A stretch of 64,000 bases of DNA from positions 310,001 to 374,000 of the forward strand of contig JAFKAC010000013.1 in NCBI GenBank assembly GCA_025766275.1, read 5' to 3'. Below the pieces are notes generated by a model. It made no database searches, had not been told where the DNA came from, and saw only the letters and a program-made list of their open reading frames with translations. The first letter of the stretch is position 1, and every line of letters starts with the position of its first letter. Shown here one piece after another: positions 59,790 through 64,000 of this stretch. Origin of the DNA: Lactarius indigo. Taxonomy: Eukaryota; Basidiomycota; Agaricomycetes; Russulales; Russulaceae. The position numbers and the translations under genes are program-made.

Positions 59790-62700
59790 TTATGGAAAAA
59801 ACTTTAGGAAGGGCACCTTTGGAGCTGGAGGTGGAAGTTCTCGTTCTGATACAGGAGTAACGAGACTATCTGTGCTTGCCGGACAATTCTTGTAAAATTG
59901 CACACCCTCTAACCCTGGCTGAGGTGGGGCACACTCATCAATATTTACGTTAGTTTTGCCACCGTAACGGAGCAACAAAGATGCGATATCCGTCATCCCG
60001 TAGTGTGACGCCAAATCTAATGGGGTTGCGTGGTTGTTGTCTTCCGCATTCACGTCCGCACCGTGCTCAAGTAATAGCCACATGACGCCGACACTCCGAG
60101 AAAAGTATGGGAGTTGTGACACTAGGACTAGGTGCAATGGGGTCTGGCCATGGGCGTTCTTTGCGTCGGCATTTGCACCGGCATCGAGTAGTGCCGGTAC
60201 CATTTCGATGCTCCCGTGGTAGGATGCAAGGTGCAATGGGGTTTGGCTGTCGTCATCTGGCACGTTGACATCTGCGCCTCGTTCTAGTAATAGCCGTGCA
60301 ACAAGGACGTCGATGTCTCTAGAATAGGAATAGGCCACTACGTGTAATGGCGTTCGGCCCTGGTTGTCCTTTGAGTTGGTGCTTGCGCCACTGTTAAGTA
60401 ACACTTGAGCGATTTCGACCGTCCCACGGGACGACGCCAAATGTAATGGTGTGTTGTTGTCCCCGGCTGGCGCGTTGACATCTGCGCCACGCTCCAGCAA
60501 TAGTTGTGCAACGTAGATACCATCGTCCTTGGAGTAGAGATACAAGCCCTCGATCACCGAGTGCAACGGGGTCCGAGCCCGAGTGTCCTTTGAGTTGGCG
60601 GCTGCACCATGGTCGAGCAGCACCCGTACGATTGCAACCCTCCCATTGTATGACGCCAAGTGTAGTGGAGTTGCATCCTCCTCGTCTCGCGCGTTGACAT
60701 CCACGCCGCGTTCCAGTAATAGTTGTGCGATGCGGATGCGGTCTTGCTCAAAATTATGTTTACCTTCGGCGACTAGGTGCAAAGGGGTCCGGCCAAAGTT
60801 GTCCTCCGAATTGGCAGTTGCGCCACGGTCGAGCAGCACCCGTGCGATATCGAGCCTCCCATACAAGGATGCCCAATGCAACGGAGTCGGGTGATTCTTA
60901 TTTTGTACGTACGCACCTATACCACGCTATAGTTAACTGCTGTGTAACGCTGAGATTGTTACAGTGGATATTCACCTTCTGACTCTTGGGATGATGAGGC
61001 TTCATTAATCCCTGCGTTGACGTTGGCACCACGGTCGAGCAGTGCCCGTGCCATCTGAACCGGGCCAAACTTGGACTGCAAATGTGACGGCGTCGCATGG
61101 TTCTCGACTTGTGGATTGATGTACGCATCATACTCGAGTAATAGAGGTGCAACACTGACGTCATGGCCCCGAGAGTCGTGTTGGCCACGCGAAACTTGAT
61201 GCATTGAGGCCTCGCCTGTTTTTGCGTTAAGCTCGATAAATCCCACGAAAATTTGTATGTCCCCATACCTATTTCCAGAAGTACTGAGGTTTCGTTGTCC
61301 CTGAAACGTCTGTTCACCTCCGCGCCATGCTCCAAACATAACCTCTCGTGATTGGTAACATCGTTAACACCGTTTTTGTCGTAAATTTCGCATTCGGAAA
61401 GTATGTGCAACGGTGTCTTGTTGTTATTCACGGCGTTTACATCTGCGCCATGGTCAAGAAGGATCTGTGCGAGCTCGAACCAATGCTGTCCCATTGCCAG
61501 AAGTAACGGGGTTTGGTTGTTATTGTCTTGCCTGTTCACCAGTGCGCCATGTTCTAGTAAAAACCACACTAGATCAAGAGCGTCTCCATCGCGAATCCGG
61601 CTTCCTGACAGTAGATGCAATGGAGTTGTGCCATTGTTGTCCTCCGCCTTGGCATCTGCACCATGGTCAAGAAGAACTCGCGCGAGCTGAGACAAATTCC
61701 GCCACATTGCCAGATGCAACGGAGTTTGGTTGTCTTTGTCTTGTCTGTTCATCTCCGCGCCATGCTTCAACAATAACAGCGTGAGATTGAGAATATCGTC
61801 TTCGTCATTGATCCAGTTTTCTAATAGTTTGTGCAACGGGGTCTTGCCGTTATTGTCTTCCGCATTGGCATCTGCGTCGTGCTCAAGAAGAATCCGCGCG
61901 AGCTGAGACTGATCCCGTCTCATTGCCAGATGTAATGGAGTTTGGTTGTCCTCATCTTGTCGGTTTACCTCCGCGCCAAGCTTCAATAATAACAGCGCGA
62001 GATTGAGATTATCGCCTTCGTCGTTGATCCGGCTATCTGCCAGTATGTGCAACGGGGTCTTGCCGTTATTGTCCTCCGCTTTGGCATCTGCGCCATGCTC
62101 AAGAAGAATCCGTGCCAGCTGAGACCGATCTCGCCGTATTGCCAGATGTAACGGAGTTTGCTTAGCCTCGTCTTGTCTGTTTACGTCCGCACCAAGCCTT
62201 AATAATAACAACGCGAAATCGAGAACATCGCCTTCGTCCTTGATCTGGTTATTTGCCAGTATGTGCAACGGGGTTTTGCCGTTATTGTCCTCCGCTTTGG
62301 CATCTGCGCCATGGTCAAGAAGAATTCGCGCGAGCAGAGACCGATTCCGCCCTATTGCTAAATGTAACGGAGTTTGGTTGTCCTTGTCTCGTCTGTTCAC
62401 ATCCGCGCCATGCTTCAACAACAACTGCATGTGATTGAGAAGAACATCGCTTTTGTTGTTGATCCCGAGCTGGCTACCTAACAATATGTGTAATGGGGTC
62501 TTGCCGCTCTTGTCTTCCGCATTGGCATCTGCGCCATGTTCAAGAAGAATCCGCACGACCTGAGACCAAAACCGCATAACTGCCAGATGCAACGGAGTTT
62601 GGTTGTCCTTGTCTCGTTGGTTCACATCCGCGCCATGCTCCAATAATAACCGTGCGTGGTTTTGAACGTTGTCATTGATATTTTGCGAAAATATGTGCAA

Positions 62701-64000
62701 CGGGGTCTTGCCATGGTTGTCCTGAGAATTGACGTCTCCCTTATGCTTGACGAGTATCTGAGTGACCTCGAGTTCGCATTTACCATATCCTGCTAGATGT
62801 AATGGACTACTGAGAGTGTAATCTCGGGCATTCACATCCGCGCCGTGGTTGAGTAGAAATTTCGTCATGTTGACAGCGTTTTCTTCGGCCCGTGAGAGCG
62901 CTTTGAGTAGTAGGGTCTTGCCCTTTGTTTCCCGAAGTTCAATGTCCGCACCGTGCTCAATGAGGAACTCCGCAATTTCAACATGGTCATTGCCTAGTGC
63001 TGCAAGCAGCGAAAACTCCCGCTTGCCGCAAATCGCATTGATATACTGAGGGTGTTTGATGACGAGGTACTTGACCGAGTCATAGAACCCACAAAGCGCA
63101 GAATAATACAAAGGATTTGGGCTTGGATGTGGTTCAAACCAGCTACCACTGTCGATGTCATATATCCCGATCCATGCCGCAAAATGAGGTTTGTCGGGGT
63201 CAAAGAGTGTTTCTATCCCATCCTTCACCCGAGACGCAACGTCCTCAAATTGTGCGTGCTTGATCCAGTGTTGAGCTGCGTAACCAGCCAAAGGAAACCT
63301 CTCTATGCTCTCTTCGTCGATGTTATCATCCAAATGAAGAAGAGATCCGAGGCAGGCCTGCGTGAGGATGGTGTGCGCCGGTCCGGGAAGAATATGATAT
63401 CGGGAGAAGTCTCCGAGCGGGGATGTAAGGCGATCTGATATCAAAAACTCCTTAACGGAGAAATGTGAAAACTGGACAACCTGATAGTCGTACAAGGGGT
63501 CGTCGATGATGGTGACCAAACTCGAGCAGGTGGATAGTACGGCATCTGTCCGATCATCCAACCGCCAAGCGGCACGGTATTTAGGAATCCCTCCCTGAGC
63601 CGCATCAAACTCGAACGCGAGCAATTCTGCAAGCTCCTCAACACGAAGTGGGCGGACGGCTACTACGAGGCATTGCAGCATGCGATGGGCGTGTGCTTGG
63701 TTCGCCTGAGGGATTTGACTGAGCATGCGTAAATAGGTCTCGTCCAACGATTTGGGTAGCTGGTCAAGGGTCTGTCGAAGACTTGCTGGGAGACAGTGCC
63801 GCAGAACCTCCAACTGACAGAACACCCAACGGAACCTGTATGGTAAAATATAAGAGGACCCATCACCCAGTACAGAAAGATGCCCTTACATTCCGTCCGC
63901 TTTCTTAGACAGCTCTTCGGTGACCAGCTCCCTCTCATCACTCCGCCATTTTCGCATCATCCTGTCCGAGGAAACGACTTCGTTCACGTAGTTGGAAATG
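59790..64000 (-). CDS. NLR5: NACHT-ankyrin gene, 5' part beyond the window
   Basis: The window edge lies in the NACHT C-terminal part (WRSDERELVTEELSKKADGM at 63890-63960). After an intron, the exon from about 63834 encodes the post-NACHT region and 16 ankyrins in two-ankyrin units of about 72 residues. An intron after EIG leads to a linker exon (GEASMHQVSRGQHDSRG), then a second intron and a constant block of eight ankyrins ending at 59790. At this second intron no canonical acceptor that I can find keeps frame: the AG that NLR3 and NLR4 use is lost. The last block may therefore be untranslated, or reached by a splice I cannot see. The remainder has no stop. Confidence 0.75.

Overview
The window is fungal DNA, most likely from an agaricomycete basidiomycete. 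The evidence is short GT-AG introns of about 42-58 bp, NLR-like (STAND) genes of the Goodbye-NACHT-ankyrin architecture, a RecQ-type helicase gene, chromodomain Ty3/gypsy retrotransposons and nested DNA transposons. I see no housekeeping gene. The species cannot be named from sequence reading alone.

Layout. 1-2716 is the 3' part of a chromodomain Ty3/gypsy element (element 1). 2851-5790 (minus) is a RecQ-like helicase gene broken by a solo LTR of the same family, with a perfect 5-bp target duplication, and by a frameshift. From about 6 kb to the right edge runs a tandem array of a roughly 10-kb cassette. Each cassette holds a minus-strand NLR gene and a spacer that carries decayed copies of two other genes, called here family S (minus; membrane-anchored, Ser/Thr-rich) and family G2 (plus; convergent with the NLR). 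The NLR copies are: a fused NLR2-NLR1 gene (11027-18191), NLR3 (37477-45726, broken by nested DNA transposons), NLR4 (50663-56099, apparently intact) and NLR5 (59790 to the edge). Spacers A, B, C, D and E lie at about 6.0-11.0, 18.2-20.4, 20.4-37.5, 45.7-50.7 and 56.1-59.8 kb. Spacer C contains a complete Ty3/gypsy element without chromodomain (element 3, 23108-36936). That element contains in turn a complete chromodomain element (element 2, 26249-33996).

How the parts work together. The NLRs are expected to be cytosolic sensors: an N-terminal Goodbye domain and heptad-repeat segment, a NACHT switch with Walker A and B motifs, and an ankyrin array as ligand-binding region. The first ankyrin block is built of two-ankyrin units of about 216 bp and varies in length among copies (about 10 to 21 repeats), while a second block of eight repeats is constant. 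Unequal crossing-over has fused NLR2 to NLR1 in frame, which would give a protein with two NACHT domains. S and G2 were amplified together with the NLRs but carry stops and frameshifts in every copy seen.

The most notable observations are the in-frame double-NLR fusion, the short hypervariable window in an otherwise homogenised ankyrin array, an 11-nt self-complementarity in element 2 that fits Tf1-type self-priming, and a canonical -1 frameshift heptamer at its gag-pol junction. Repeat boundaries were read by eye. Edges given for spacers and relic genes are approximate, whereas LTR, intron and stop-codon positions were counted.
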